Positions 45,614 to 55,968 of a DNA stretch of 64,000 bases are shown here, piece after piece (within the stretch, counting starts at the first letter, position 1; every line of letters begins with the position of its first letter). Source of the DNA: Alteromonas sp. V450 (lineage in GTDB: Bacteria > Pseudomonadota > Gammaproteobacteria > Enterobacterales > Alteromonadaceae); NCBI RefSeq assembly GCF_001885075.1, contig NZ_MODU01000004.1:3162001-3226000 (forward strand), written 5' to 3'. A program made the position numbers and the translations under genes. A model generated the notes under the pieces. It searched no databases, had not been told where the DNA came from, and saw nothing but the letters and a program-made list of their open reading frames with translations.

Positions 45614-45643
45614 TGATGACTAACTTAAGAGCAACACAGTATT

Positions 45644-45937
45644 ATGTTCGATCAAAACGTGACTTCACCTTTTACTACTACAGTAACTACGCCTTCACAA
45701 ACGCAAGCACAAAAGCCGCTGCGCGACTCTGTAAAGCAAGCAGTTAACAAGTACCTTAAGCAACTGGACAACGCTAATATCGATAACCTGTACGAAATGG
45801 TACTGGCTGAAGTTGAGGCGCCGCTGTTAGAAGAAGTCATGACTTATACACGCGGCAACCAAACCCGCGCAGCCATCATGATGGGCATCAACCGTGGCAC
45901 ACTTCGCAAGAAGCTTAAGCAATACGGCATGAACTAA
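45644..45937 (+). CDS. fis: Nucleoid-associated DNA-bending protein Fis
   Basis: 97 residues (E. coli 98). The C-terminal factor-for-inversion domain [37 protein letters not shown] has the helix-turn-helix essentially identical to known Fis. A global regulator of rRNA promoters and chromosome structure, high in early exponential growth. Co-transcribed with dusB and followed by a strong terminator. Confidence 0.98.
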   Translation: MFDQNVTSPFTTTVTTPSQTQAQKPLRDSVKQAVNKYLKQLDNANIDNLYEMVLAEVEAPLLEEVMTYTRGNQTRAAIMMGINRGTLRKKLKQYGMN

Positions 45938-45959
45938 GATTCCAAGGGCTTTGCCCACC

Positions 45960-45986
45960 AAAGAGCACCAATCGGTGCTCTTTTTG
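45960..45986 (+). terminator. Rho-independent terminator of dusB-fis
   Basis: AAGAGCACC/GGTGCTCTT, 9-10 bp, 4-base loop, ending in a T run. It lies only 34 bases before the purH ATG. Confidence 0.88.
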
Positions 45987-46019
45987 TTTCAACACTACAA
46001 CATTAGAAACTTAAAATTT

Positions 46020-47618
46020 ATGCAAACACCAAAACCAATTAAACGTGCTCTCCTTAGTGTCTCTGATAAAACCGGTATCCTCGATTTCGCAACAGCGCTG
46101 CATAACGCTGGCGTAGAACTTCTGTCGACGGGCGGTACTGCAAAACTTCTCGCTGATGCTGGCTTACCTGTTAAAGAAGTGTCTGATCACACGGGTCACC
46201 CAGAAATTATGGCAGGCCGTGTCAAAACTCTTCACCCTAAAATTCATGGCGGTATCCTTGGTCGTCGCGGTACCGATGAAGCGGTGATGGAAGAACACAG
46301 CATTGCGCCTATCGACCTTGTGGTAGTTAACCTTTACCCGTTTGCTGCAACCGTGGCAAACGAAGACTGTACGCTAGAAGATGCAATTGAAAATATTGAT
46401 ATCGGTGGGCCAACGATGGTGCGCGCTGCGGCAAAAAACCATAAAGATGTCACTATTGTTGTTAATGCGGCGGACTACTCTCGCGTGCTTGCAGAAATGA
46501 ACGACAACAATGGCTCGTTAACGTACAACACCCGTTTTGACCTTGCGATTAAAGCGTTTGAACATACGGCCGAATACGACGGCATGATTGCAAACTACTT
46601 TGGTGCTCGTTTAGACAGCACAGGTTGTGAAGCAGACTGTGACCACCAGCACAGTGAATTCCCACGTACCTACAACATGCAGCTTACTAAGAAGCAAGAC
46701 CTTCGCTATGGCGAAAATAGCCACCAAGAAGCGGCATTCTATGTTGAAAACAATGTTCAAGAAGCGTCTGTGGCTACCGCTACTCAGCTTCAGGGTAAAG
46801 AACTGTCATTTAACAACATTGCTGATACCGATGCGGCGCTTGAGTGCGTAAAAGAATTCGAAGAGCCAGCATGTGTAATCGTCAAGCACGCTAACCCATG
46901 TGGCGTGGCCATTGGCGATGATATTTTAAGTGCCTACGATCGTGCGTTTAAAACTGACCCAACCTCTGCATTTGGCGGCATTATTGCGTTTAACCGCGAG
47001 CTTGATGCAAAAACGGCGCAAGCGATTGTTGACCGTCAATTTGTGGAAGTCATTATTGCGCCGACAGTAAGCGATGAAGCGAAAGAAGTAGTAAGTGCGA
47101 AGAAAAACGTACGTCTTCTAGCGTGTGGTGATTGGGCTGGTCAGCTAACTGAAGGTTATGACTTTAAGCGCGTAAACGGCGGTTTATTAGTGCAAGAGCG
47201 CGACTTCGGCATGGTTGAAATGGAAGACTTAGAAGTGGTGACGAAGCGTAAGCCTAGCGAAGAAGAACTGCGCGACCTTATGTTCTGCTGGAAGGTAGCA
47301 AAATACGTGAAGTCTAACGCAATTGTTTACTGCAAAGACGGTATGACGGTAGGCGTGGGCGCAGGTCAAATGAGCCGCGTTTATTCTGCGAAAATTGCGG
47401 GAATTAAGGCAGCTGATGAGAACCTTGAAGTGGCTGGCTCTGTCATGGCATCTGACGCTTTCTTCCCATTCCGCGACGGCATTGACGCAGCGGCTGAAGC
47501 GGGCATTAAGGCAGTAATTCAGCCTGGCGGCTCTATGCGCGACCAAGAAGTTATAGATGCCGCTGATGAACACGGCATTGCTATGGTGTTCACGGGCATG
47601 CGTCATTTCCGTCACTAA
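46020..47618 (+). CDS. purH: Bifunctional AICAR transformylase / IMP cyclohydrolase
   Basis: 532 residues, last two steps of IMP synthesis. The N-terminal cyclohydrolase domain ([24 protein letters not shown]) is followed by the transformylase domain, with [17 protein letters not shown] and KHANPCGVA. The ATG at 46020 ([16 protein letters not shown]) matches the family; the frame upstream runs through the fis terminator and is not coding. No clear ribosome site is visible, and only 34 bases separate the terminator from the start. Confidence 0.97.
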   Translation: MQTPKPIKRALLSVSDKTGILDFATALHNAGVELLSTGGTAKLLADAGLPVKEVSDHTGHPEIMAGRVKTLHPKIHGGILGRRGTDEAVMEEHSIAPIDLVVVNLYPFAATVANEDCTLEDAIENIDIGGPTMVRAAAKNHKDVTIVVNAADYSRVLAEMNDNNGSLTYNTRFDLAIKAFEHTAEYDGMIANYFGARLDSTGCEADCDHQHSEFPRTYNMQLTKKQDLRYGENSHQEAAFYVENNVQEASVATATQLQGKELSFNNIADTDAALECVKEFEEPACVIVKHANPCGVAIGDDILSAYDRAFKTDPTSAFGGIIAFNRELDAKTAQAIVDRQFVEVIIAPTVSDEAKEVVSAKKNVRLLACGDWAGQLTEGYDFKRVNGGLLVQERDFGMVEMEDLEVVTKRKPSEEELRDLMFCWKVAKYVKSNAIVYCKDGMTVGVGAGQMSRVYSAKIAGIKAADENLEVAGSVMASDAFFPFRDGIDAAAEAGIKAVIQPGGSMRDQEVIDAADEHGIAMVFTGMRHFRH

Positions 47619-47677
47619 TAAGTATTTGCACAATAACTTATAGTGCAGACTTAGTAAGGGAAACCAACACCTAAGTT

Positions 47678-47720
47678 AAACACGCAGTAAGGTTGTATTT
47701 AGTGGCTTTACTGTGTGTTT
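47678..47720 (+). terminator. Possible terminator hairpin after purH
   Basis: AAACACGCAGTAA pairs with TTACTGTGTGTTT (13 pairs, one G-U) across a 17-base loop, with a T-rich stretch 12-20 bases later. The rest of the 335-base gap contains a possible promoter at 47852-47880 and no gene. Confidence 0.35.
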
Positions 47721-47851
47721 GTCGTTTATTGCCTCTTTTTGATAAGTAGTCTTAAGGCTCGTAAACATAAATGTAAGCACACCACGTGAAGCGACAGAGC
47801 TGCTAATTATTCTGCTAAGGCGTAAGTGCAAATAACGGTTAGCTGATAGTC

Positions 47852-47880
47852 TTGATCTGACCTGTGGTAGTTTGTAGTAA
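47852..47880 (+). promoter_or_regulatory. Possible sigma-70 promoter
   Basis: TTGATC and TAGTAA separated by 17 bases, about 75 bases before the exported methyltransferase-like gene. A reasonable but not strong match. Confidence 0.35.
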
Positions 47881-47953
47881 TAGTGTTACCAACCAGTATT
47901 ATGTTATACCAGTCCGCATAGATATTTACCCTCGACAGAAAAAGGAAATAAAA

Positions 47954-48769
47954 ATGAAAAAGTTAGCCCAATATGTATTAGCCGCAACCCTTGGTATGAG
48001 CGCGTCTTACGCAAACGCAGACGCAATTTCAGATGCCGTTATGAGCGACATTCGCTCTGATAGTGCAAAGGTACGCGACGAATACCGCAACCCTCAGCAA
48101 ACACTACGCTTCTTTGGCCTTAAGCCAAACATGACGGTGGTAGAAATATCGCCAGGTGGCGGCTGGTATGCTGATATTCTTTATTCTGCAGTGAAGAATG
48201 AAGGTAAGTACGTGGCAGCGCATTTTTTTGTTGATGAAAACACCAACGACTACTACAAAAAGTCAGTAGAAGGCTTTAAAGAAAAAATGAAGCCGGGCAT
48301 GAAGTACGAAGGTGCTGAGCTTACAGCATTCGACCCTATAAAAGCGCTGGATATTGGCAAAGCTGGTAGCGCCGATATGGTGCTAACCTTTCGCAACGTG
48401 CACAACTGGTATATGCGTCACGGTGACGAAGGTATCGACAACGCATTCGGCGCGTTCTTTAAAGCACTCAAGCCAGGCGGCGTACTGGGCGTAGTGGAAC
48501 ACGAACTACCGGAAAGTGCAGACGATGAAGCCATGAAGAAAAGCGGTTACATGAAGCGTTCTTACGTTGTAGCTGCCGCTGAAAAAGCAGGCTTTGAACT
48601 TGAAGCTAGTAGCGACGTAAACGCAAACCCAATGGATAGCGCAGATCATCCTAAAGGTGTGTGGACGCTACCTCCTCGCTTGGCACTAGACGACCAAGAC
48701 CGTGAAAAGTACTTGGCGATTGGCGAGAGCAATCGCATGACGTTAAAATTCACTAAACCAAAATCATAA
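47954..48769 (+). CDS. Exported class I SAM-methyltransferase-like protein
   Basis: 271 residues from the ATG at 47954 (AAAGGA upstream). The N-terminus MKKLAQYVLAATLGMSASYANADA is a clear signal peptide with AxA cleavage, so the protein should be periplasmic. The body looks like a class I methyltransferase: MTVVEISPGGGWYADIL (SAM-site position), LTFRNVHNWY and KPGGVLGVVEHE. It resembles the predicted-methyltransferase group COG4798. SAM is not normally available in the periplasm, so the activity is uncertain. It lies between purH and purD. Confidence 0.82.
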   Translation: MKKLAQYVLAATLGMSASYANADAISDAVMSDIRSDSAKVRDEYRNPQQTLRFFGLKPNMTVVEISPGGGWYADILYSAVKNEGKYVAAHFFVDENTNDYYKKSVEGFKEKMKPGMKYEGAELTAFDPIKALDIGKAGSADMVLTFRNVHNWYMRHGDEGIDNAFGAFFKALKPGGVLGVVEHELPESADDEAMKKSGYMKRSYVVAAAEKAGFELEASSDVNANPMDSADHPKGVWTLPPRLALDDQDREKYLAIGESNRMTLKFTKPKS

Positions 48770-48796
48770 TATTAAACACTCAAAACGGAACAGTTA

Positions 48797-50086
48797 ATGA
48801 ACGTACTTGTAATTGGCGGCGGTGGCCGCGAACACGCGCTAGCGTTTAAAGCAGCGCAGTCTTCTGATGTTTCAACAGTATTTGTAGCGCCTGGTAATGC
48901 GGGTACCGCTACAGAGCCTAAGCTTGAGAACGTAGCTATTGATGTAAACGACATCGCAGGCCTCGTTTCTTTTGCTCAAGGCAATGATGTTGCGCTTACT
49001 ATTGTAGGCCCAGAGGCGCCGCTAGTTGCAGGTGTTGTAGATGCGTTCACTAACGCGGGCTTAATGATTTTTGGTCCCACTCAAGCTGCGGCGCAGCTTG
49101 AAGGCTCAAAAGCGTTTACCAAAGACTTTTTGGCTCGTCACAATATTCCCACGGCTGAGTATCAAAACTTCACAGACATTGACCCAGCCATTGCCTATGT
49201 ACGTGAGAAAGGCGCGCCTATCGTAGTAAAAGCAGACGGCCTAGCGGCGGGCAAAGGTGTGATTGTTGCAATGACCGTTGAAGAAGCGGAAGACGCTATC
49301 CGCGACATGCTGGCAGGTAACGCGTTTGGCGAAGCCGGCAGCCGCGTAGTTATTGAAGAATTCCTAGACGGTGAAGAAGCGTCGTTTATCGTGATGGTAG
49401 ATGGTAAGAACGTACTGCCTTTTGCCACCAGCCAAGACCACAAACGTGCAGCTGACGGCGATAAAGGTCCAAACACAGGCGGTATGGGTGCTTATTCTCC
49501 GGCTCCTGTTGTCACAGCCGACATTCACGACCGTATTATGCAAGAAGTGATCATGCCAACCGTTGATGGCATGGCTGCTGAAGGTAATGACTACGTTGGA
49601 TTTTTGTACGCCGGCCTTATGATCATGGCAGACGGCACATCTAAGGTGATTGAATATAACTGCCGCTTTGGCGACCCAGAAACCCAGCCTATTATGCTTC
49701 GCTTAAAATCTGATTTGGTTCCACTTTGCCAAGCTGCGTGTAAAGGCGAACTTGCGGGCAAAACCATTGAGTTTGACGAGCGCGCGTCGGTAGGTGTTGT
49801 GCTTGCAGCTGGCGGCTATCCAGGTAGCTATGCCAAGGGGGATGTAATAACTGGTTTTGAAGACGCCGCGAAACTAGAAGGAAAGGTTTTCCACGCAGGT
49901 ACTGCCCTCCAAGACGGAGACGTGGTAACCGCTGGTGGTCGCGTGCTTTGTGCCACTGCGTTAGGTAACAATGTAACTGAAGCCCAACAAAAAGCATACG
50001 AATTACTGAAAACCATTCAGTTTAAAGATGTCTATTATCGCAACGATATTGCCCACCGCGCTATTGCTCGCGAAGCAAAAGCTTAA
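48797..50086 (+). CDS. purD: Phosphoribosylamine-glycine ligase
   Basis: 429 residues, second step of purine synthesis. GGGGREHALAFKAAQS at the start, the ATP-grasp segment VVKADGLAAGKGVIVA, GGMGAYSPAPV and YNCRFGDPETQ are all present. Usual length. purH and purD are neighbours in many gammaproteobacteria; here the exported methyltransferase-like gene sits between them. The start is 27 bases after that gene. Ends with a strong terminator. Confidence 0.97.
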   Translation: MNVLVIGGGGREHALAFKAAQSSDVSTVFVAPGNAGTATEPKLENVAIDVNDIAGLVSFAQGNDVALTIVGPEAPLVAGVVDAFTNAGLMIFGPTQAAAQLEGSKAFTKDFLARHNIPTAEYQNFTDIDPAIAYVREKGAPIVVKADGLAAGKGVIVAMTVEEAEDAIRDMLAGNAFGEAGSRVVIEEFLDGEEASFIVMVDGKNVLPFATSQDHKRAADGDKGPNTGGMGAYSPAPVVTADIHDRIMQEVIMPTVDGMAAEGNDYVGFLYAGLMIMADGTSKVIEYNCRFGDPETQPIMLRLKSDLVPLCQAACKGELAGKTIEFDERASVGVVLAAGGYPGSYAKGDVITGFEDAAKLEGKVFHAGTALQDGDVVTAGGRVLCATALGNNVTEAQQKAYELLKTIQFKDVYYRNDIAHRAIAREAKA

Positions 50087-50104
50087 CGATAGAAATAGGC
50101 CAAG

Positions 50105-50132
50105 GCGCTTGCAAAGACGCAAGCGCTTTTTT
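50105..50132 (+). terminator. Rho-independent terminator of purD
   Basis: GCGCTTGC/GCAAGCGC, 8-bp GC-rich stem, 6-base loop, six T. Confidence 0.9.
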
Positions 50133-50300
50133 GTAATAAAGCACGTTTAAAAATTACAGCAAAAACCGAGTAAGCGTCTGACGTTTAAGCTTTTTAAAGC
50201 CACAAACCATTTCCGTTTTAACCGTTGGGTTTGGTCGTCCTCTTGATTCTTAACCCACATCAGCTTATAACTAGTCTCTCCACTTCTTAAAAGAATTTCT

Positions 50301-51206
50301 ATGTCTGTCAAACACCCTATCATTGCAATAACAGGTTCGTCAGGTGCGGGGACCACCACCACCACCAATGCTATTCGCCATATTTTCAGAAACTTAAATG
50401 TTAATGCTGCGGTAGTTGGGGGCGACAGCTTTCATCGGTTCACTCGTCCAGAAATGGAAGTTGAAATCCGAAAGGCGCAAGAACAAGGAAGGCACATTAG
50501 TTATTTTGGCCCAAAAGCCAATGACTTTGAACTGCTTGAAACACTCTTTAAGGAATATGGTAACTCCGGTACTGGACAATTTAGACAGTATTTACACACA
50601 TTCGATGAGGCCGTGCCGTTCAATCAGATGCCTGGTACGTTTACTCCGTGGCAAGACTTACCTCAAAATACAGATTTACTCTTTTATGAGGGATTACATG
50701 GCGGCGTAAAAACGGAAGAGAACGATGTTGCCAAGCACGTTGACCTTCTCGTTGGCATGGTCCCGATTGTAAACTTAGAGTGGATCCAAAAAATTGTACG
50801 GGACACTACCGACCGAGGGCACTCGCGTGAGGCCGTAATGAGCAGTATTGTACGCGGGTTAGATGACTATTTTCATTACATCACGCCACAGTTTTCACGC
50901 ACTCATGTTAATTTTCAGCGTGTGCCTACTGTAGATACGTCTAACCCATTTAGCGCACGTGAGATCCCCACTCAAGACGAGAGCTTTGTTGTGGTTAGGT
51001 TTAGACGTGAAATGAAAACCGTCGATTTCCCGTATCTTCTGCAAATGATTGATGGTGCTTTTATGTCACGAATAAATACACTCGTCGTGCCAGGTGGGAA
51101 AATGGGGCTAGCAATGGAATTGATCCTAACCCCTCTTCTCGAAGATATTTTGAATAAGAAACGCCGAGCTGGTCATCAGATGGACTGGTTAAGCAGCGAT
51201 GAATAA
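50301..51206 (+). CDS. prkB: Phosphoribulokinase-family protein
   Basis: 301 residues. The nucleotide loop GSSGAGTTTTT is the variant usual for proteobacterial phosphoribulokinase (no P-loop lysine at the common place). GGDSFHRFTR, LLFYEGLHGGV, VNLEWIQKI and NFQRVPTVDTSNPF match the class I enzymes. The Calvin-cycle form makes ribulose-1,5-bisphosphate, but no RuBisCO or other cycle gene is in the window, and E. coli PrkB is likewise an orphan. The true role is unknown. Monocistronic. Confidence 0.92.
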   Translation: MSVKHPIIAITGSSGAGTTTTTNAIRHIFRNLNVNAAVVGGDSFHRFTRPEMEVEIRKAQEQGRHISYFGPKANDFELLETLFKEYGNSGTGQFRQYLHTFDEAVPFNQMPGTFTPWQDLPQNTDLLFYEGLHGGVKTEENDVAKHVDLLVGMVPIVNLEWIQKIVRDTTDRGHSREAVMSSIVRGLDDYFHYITPQFSRTHVNFQRVPTVDTSNPFSAREIPTQDESFVVVRFRREMKTVDFPYLLQMIDGAFMSRINTLVVPGGKMGLAMELILTPLLEDILNKKRRAGHQMDWLSSDE

Positions 51207-51340
51207 CCTCCTCAAATTGCGGGGGCTGAAACACTGAAACTCTATACATGGTTTCTATAACAATATATTTACAACGGTAAGTCGCAAATTATGCCGTTCT
51301 GGTTCAGGCTATTCGCTTTCAGTGAACTAAGAATGACACT

Positions 51341-52438
51341 ATGACGCAGATAAAAAGCCAACAAATTTGGGTTGATCAGAAAGCGATAAACGTAACTAAG
51401 TCGGTGAGTGTCGATATTGACACACAGTCTCTTGGTAGTAACGAAGTGCTATTAGCCACGGATAGCTTCGGCTTTTCTGCCAACAACATTACCTATGCCG
51501 CCTTAGGGTTTAAAATGGGCTACTGGGGGTTTTTCCCAACAGGTGCCGACGGTTTTGGTATTGTTCCTGTTTGGGGTTTCGCTACGGTAGCAGCTTCAAA
51601 ACACCCCGATATCAAAGAAGGGGAAAAAGTATTTGGCTATTTACCAATGGCCAGTCATTGGGTAATAAAGGCTGGTAAAGTAGCGCATCATGGTTTTTCT
51701 GATATTGACGAAAAACGCAAGAGTATCAGCCCTGTCTATGACCAATATCTTCGCTGTGCTTCTGACCCAGGTTACAATGCTCAACGAGAAGCCTGGCAAC
51801 TCAATTTTCGCCCCCTTTACATGACGTCTTTTGTCCTAGACGACTATGTGTCGGAGCATACTAATAGTGGCACAATTCTTCTTTCTAGTGCGTCCAGCAA
51901 AACTGCATTAGGTACTGCACAGTTGCTCAAAGATAATCGAACGGCTCGCAACGCCGACTATAAAGTAATCGGCCTTACGTCAAAACCGAACGTCGACGCT
52001 GTGCTGGCATCGGGCTGTTACGATAGTGTGCTTAGCTACGAACATCTAGACCAACTTGACGTTGCAACTTCGTGTTGGTTACTAGATTTTGCCGCCAATG
52101 GAGCGCTTATTAACGCGTTAAGTAACATTCTAGGTGACAATCTACAAAAAGTAACACTCGTTGGTGCCACAGACTGGAAGGCACAAGAAAAGCCGAATCC
52201 GAAAGCATTAGATGCAGAGATTTTCTTTGCGCCGGCGCGTGTGAAGTTGCGTCAAAATGAATGGGGGCACGATAAGTTTTTAGCTAAGTATGCAACCGCA
52301 TGGCAGTCTTTCGCGGCAAAAGTAGACAGTAACTTTCATACAGAAAATGTTGAAGGAAGCGATGCAATAACACAGCTGTATTTAGACACCCTCTCGGGAA
52401 ATGCCAATGCTAAGGCTCTCAATGTGTTGAATTTCTAG
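51341..52438 (+). CDS. DUF2855 family protein
   Basis: 365 residues resembling a degenerate medium-chain dehydrogenase/quinone oxidoreductase. NEVLLATDSFGFSANNITYAALG, FFPTGADGFGIVPVWGFATV and GEKVFGYLPMASH are the DUF2855 hallmarks. The middle has a Rossmann-like segment (YKVIGLTSKPNVDAVLASGCYD). Function unknown; soluble. It stands alone between prkB and ompR. Confidence 0.85.
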   Translation: MTQIKSQQIWVDQKAINVTKSVSVDIDTQSLGSNEVLLATDSFGFSANNITYAALGFKMGYWGFFPTGADGFGIVPVWGFATVAASKHPDIKEGEKVFGYLPMASHWVIKAGKVAHHGFSDIDEKRKSISPVYDQYLRCASDPGYNAQREAWQLNFRPLYMTSFVLDDYVSEHTNSGTILLSSASSKTALGTAQLLKDNRTARNADYKVIGLTSKPNVDAVLASGCYDSVLSYEHLDQLDVATSCWLLDFAANGALINALSNILGDNLQKVTLVGATDWKAQEKPNPKALDAEIFFAPARVKLRQNEWGHDKFLAKYATAWQSFAAKVDSNFHTENVEGSDAITQLYLDTLSGNANAKALNVLNF

Positions 52439-52613
52439 TACGAAATTCATGCTGATTTTTGAAGCGTTGTATAGCGATTGGATGCCATAAATAGCTGATT
52501 ACAAAGCAAAGACACTAATTGTAACAAACACACTGCTGGTTTTACGTTTTCTTTCTTTTGTATTTAGCCTTCTGTGGTTATAGTGGAACAAACGTAATAT
52601 GTAAGGTGTAAGT

Positions 52614-53336
52614 ATGGGTCAGGAAACCTCGAAAATTCTGGTAGTTGATGATGATATGCGTCTTCGAAGCTTGTTGGAGCGCTATCTTTTGGAACAAGGA
52701 TTTCAAGTTCGCAGTGCAGCCAACGCCGAACAAATGGATAGATTGCTAGAGCGAGAGAATTTTCATTTAATGGTACTTGACCTCATGCTACCGGGCGAAG
52801 ATGGCTTATCAATTTGTCGGCGTCTGCGTCAACAAGAAAACGATATGCCTATCATTATGCTTACCGCGAAAGGTGATGAGGTGGACCGCATAATTGGCCT
52901 GGAAATGGGCGCTGACGACTACTTACCAAAGCCGTTTAACCCTCGAGAATTATTGGCTAGAGCGAAAGCCGTATTGCGTAGACGCAGCAGTGAAGCACCG
53001 GGTGCACCTTCAAAAGATGTGCAAATTATTGAATTTGGCAACTACAAGCTAAACCTTGCGACACGTGAAATGACTGCAGATGACACACCTCTTACACTCA
53101 CCAGTGGTGAATTTGCGGTACTGAAATCATTGGTTACTCACCCACGCGAGCCGCTTTCGCGAGATAAACTCATGAACCTGGCTCGAGGGCGAGATTATAG
53201 TGCGCTAGAGCGCAGTATTGATGTTCAGGTATCGCGCCTTCGTCGCATGCTTGAAGAAGACCCCGCAAATCCTCGCTATATCCAAACGGTGTGGGGATTG
53301 GGCTACGTATTTATACCAGATGGCGAGCAAGTTTAA
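52614..53336 (+). CDS. ompR: Osmolarity response regulator OmpR
   Basis: 240 residues. Receiver domain with DDD at 12-14, phosphoacceptor Asp56 (VLDLMLPGEDG) and Lys in YLPKPFNPREL. A linker leads to a C-terminal winged helix (LTLTSGEFAVLKSLV, RSIDVQVSRLRRMLEEDP). Highly like E. coli OmpR. Six bases before envZ; together they control outer-membrane porins and envelope genes. Confidence 0.97.
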   Translation: MGQETSKILVVDDDMRLRSLLERYLLEQGFQVRSAANAEQMDRLLERENFHLMVLDLMLPGEDGLSICRRLRQQENDMPIIMLTAKGDEVDRIIGLEMGADDYLPKPFNPRELLARAKAVLRRRSSEAPGAPSKDVQIIEFGNYKLNLATREMTADDTPLTLTSGEFAVLKSLVTHPREPLSRDKLMNLARGRDYSALERSIDVQVSRLRRMLEEDPANPRYIQTVWGLGYVFIPDGEQV

Positions 53337-53342
53337 CGTAAT

Positions 53343-54668
53343 ATGCGTCTAATTCCGCAAAGCGCTTTTGGTCAGACCTCAATGTTAATCGGTGTGCTAT
53401 TACTGATTAACCAAATAGTGTCATATACCTCTGTATTTTATTACTTTATACAGCCAAGCTATCAACAAATTAACAGCCTGCTAGCCACCCAGGTTAAGGC
53501 GATTTTGGCGAACGATTTGTTGGTCACCAACGAGGCTACGCGGCGCGCATATTATAAAAAAACGCAAATCAATGTAGTTGATGAGAGTATTGCAAAAGAA
53601 ACCGGTCTTGACGATGCAGTATACTACGGTTTTATCTCGTCGGAGGTAAGCCGTCAGCTCAACCAGCTAGCTGATGTACGTATCAGTACGCTATCACAAA
53701 CTACTGGAGAACAAACCCCCTATATCGTTTGGATTTCCCTTTCCCGTTACCCTGATACTTGGATATCTATTCCCATAACGGGCTTAAACGAAGCCAACAT
53801 TTCACCTCTTACCATGTATCTTATGGTCATCGGTATTTTAAGTGTTGCAGGGGGCTGGCTTTTTGTTAGACGCATGACACGACCACTGCAAGCACTTCAG
53901 AAAGCGGCACTTTCGGTGGGAAAAGGAGAACACCCAGCGCCACTTCGAGAACAGGGCAGTACCGAAATGAAGCAAGTTACCCGCGCATTTAACCGCATGA
54001 ACCAAGGTATCAAGCAATTAGAAACGGACAGAAATATCATGACCGCAGGTATCTCTCATGACTTGCGCACCCCGCTTACACGGATCCGTCTCGCGTCAGA
54101 AATGCTGCCAGAAGATCAAGACTGGATAAAGGAGGGTATTGTTAATGACATCGAAGATATGAATGCCATTATCGACCAATTTATAGATTACGCGCGATAT
54201 GACACCGAAGAAGTCACGCAAGAAACAGATCTTAACAACATAATCGCTGAATTGGTGCAAGCAAGGCATCTAGACGACAAACATCACATAGAGCTTAAGC
54301 TCAACCCTATTCCGTTACTGCCATTGCGGCGGATAGCCATGAAGCGAGTGATAGATAACTTAATTGAGAATGCGTTTAAGTACGGCAGCGATGAAATAGC
54401 CATAAGTACCTTTTTCAACCGACATGAAAAGCGCATTTACTGCAAAGTGAGAGATTTTGGGCCTGGCATTCCTGAAAGCGAATTAGATAACGTGTTTTTG
54501 CCCTTTGCACAGGGCGACAAAGCACGGAACTCATCTGGTTCGGGCTTGGGGCTAGCTATCATTAGGCGTATCATTGAAACGCACGATGGCGGCGTAACGC
54601 TTAGGAATCATCCCCAACAAGGGTTGGTTGCCGAGTTTTATTTACCCCATTCCCCACTTAAACATTAA
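53343..54668 (+). CDS. envZ: Osmosensor histidine kinase EnvZ
   Basis: 441 residues. Helices at about 13-34 and 158-178 flank a periplasmic domain, followed by HAMP, then the H-box [20 protein letters not shown] with His239, and the ATPase domain with [17 protein letters not shown] and GSGLGLAI. It phosphorylates and dephosphorylates OmpR. Operon with ompR. Confidence 0.96.
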   Translation: MRLIPQSAFGQTSMLIGVLLLINQIVSYTSVFYYFIQPSYQQINSLLATQVKAILANDLLVTNEATRRAYYKKTQINVVDESIAKETGLDDAVYYGFISSEVSRQLNQLADVRISTLSQTTGEQTPYIVWISLSRYPDTWISIPITGLNEANISPLTMYLMVIGILSVAGGWLFVRRMTRPLQALQKAALSVGKGEHPAPLREQGSTEMKQVTRAFNRMNQGIKQLETDRNIMTAGISHDLRTPLTRIRLASEMLPEDQDWIKEGIVNDIEDMNAIIDQFIDYARYDTEEVTQETDLNNIIAELVQARHLDDKHHIELKLNPIPLLPLRRIAMKRVIDNLIENAFKYGSDEIAISTFFNRHEKRIYCKVRDFGPGIPESELDNVFLPFAQGDKARNSSGSGLGLAIIRRIIETHDGGVTLRNHPQQGLVAEFYLPHSPLKH

Positions 54669-54685
54669 CCCTATGCGTCTAACAA

Positions 54686-55855
54686 TTACACGTAACGCTT
54701 AAGCTTACGACTGTAACCATAGGATGCCATCCATAACACCACCCCTCCAGCAGGAATAACCCAAAATGCAGTGGTAAGTGGCACAAAATTAGCGATTAAC
54801 CCTGTGGAGAAAGACGACACTTGCACACCGGTAGAGTTACCAATAATGGCAATACCCGATAGAACAGGGCCGTTGTCGCTATCGATGTTCATGGCCGCTG
54901 ACAACATAAGAGGAAATAACCCGCCCAGTCCCAAACCCAGCAGCAGATTACCTGCGCCAATGCCATATAAACTTGGCATCAGTTTAAGCGTGAACACTCC
55001 GACAAGCGATGCCGATGCCATCATAACAATCAGTCGGTGAACAGAGAAAAAGCGCAATAGCAAAGGGAAAGTTAAACGACTAATAACCATACCTGCGGTA
55101 AAACATGCCAATAAGTTTCGCGACTGCTCACCTGTAAAGCCAATGCCATTTTGTGCATAACTGACAAACCAGTTTGCATTTCCAAATTCAACTGCACCAT
55201 AACCAAAACTCACTAATGCCATAAAAATGAATATGGGCTGTCTGATAAGGGTGCCGAAAGCTAATGTTTTTCTGGCAGTTTTAGGCTGCCCTTTCAAGAC
55301 TTTTGCTTGTGAACGCGCCGCTATAAATGCATAACATGATAGCAGCACCATCACTGCAGCAGTTGCTTGAATAGGGAGTCGCCAATTGTCTTCTACTATA
55401 TACAACAAGGTAACAAAGAATGAGGCAGCGAAAGTACCAAGACTGAACATAAAATCCATCAGTCCCATCATAGTAAAGCGTTTTTCCGCATACATTCGTG
55501 CAATTAACGTGTGACCGATTGTAAAAATAGTCGAACTCACTACTCCTATCAGTACCGCCAACCCTAAGAACCATTGCCATGATGAAAGTAGTGATACTGC
55601 TAAAAGGAAAACACTATTGATACTAAATAGTGTGGCGAGTAAAGGCATGAATTCGAAACGACTTGCGTATTTGCCTCCAATTACAGCCCCCAACATCATA
55701 CCAATGGAAAATAATGAAAAAAGCGCACCACTCACTAACTCAGTCATGCGCAAGTCTACCGCTATGTCGGGTAGCAGGATCCCCCAAAGAATGAAAAGCT
55801 TACCAATTAAAAAAAAGCCTACGAAGATAACGATAGTGGCAGGCAATCGACTCAT
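54686..55855 (-). CDS. MFS transporter
   Basis: 389 residues with about twelve helices, major facilitator superfamily. The ATG at 55855 has GGAG 5 bases upstream; the frame extends 24 codons further but without a ribosome site and with a non-membrane leader. FSIGMMLGAVIGGKYASR is a motif-A-like loop. The substrate cannot be read from the sequence. It lies downstream of a GH31 glucosidase on the same strand with a 113-base gap, so import of the released sugar is a reasonable guess. Convergent with envZ. Confidence 0.85.
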   Translation of the reverse strand: MSRLPATIVIFVGFFLIGKLFILWGILLPDIAVDLRMTELVSGALFSLFSIGMMLGAVIGGKYASRFEFMPLLATLFSINSVFLLAVSLLSSWQWFLGLAVLIGVVSSTIFTIGHTLIARMYAEKRFTMMGLMDFMFSLGTFAASFFVTLLYIVEDNWRLPIQATAAVMVLLSCYAFIAARSQAKVLKGQPKTARKTLAFGTLIRQPIFIFMALVSFGYGAVEFGNANWFVSYAQNGIGFTGEQSRNLLACFTAGMVISRLTFPLLLRFFSVHRLIVMMASASLVGVFTLKLMPSLYGIGAGNLLLGLGLGGLFPLMLSAAMNIDSDNGPVLSGIAIIGNSTGVQVSSFSTGLIANFVPLTTAFWVIPAGGVVLWMASYGYSRKLKRYV

Positions 55856-55968
55856 GAACACTCCAGATGCGGCAGTACAAGATAAAACTGCCTCTCTGAT
55901 ATTGAAAAGGCGTGGACTTCTTAGCACCCACTACTACATCAAAAATTGGCTGCTCAGCGTCTTTTATC

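Noticed and set aside
50301..50400. Missing P-loop lysine in prkB as sign of inactivation
   Set aside because: The GSSGAGTT(T/S) form is the normal one in proteobacterial phosphoribulokinases.
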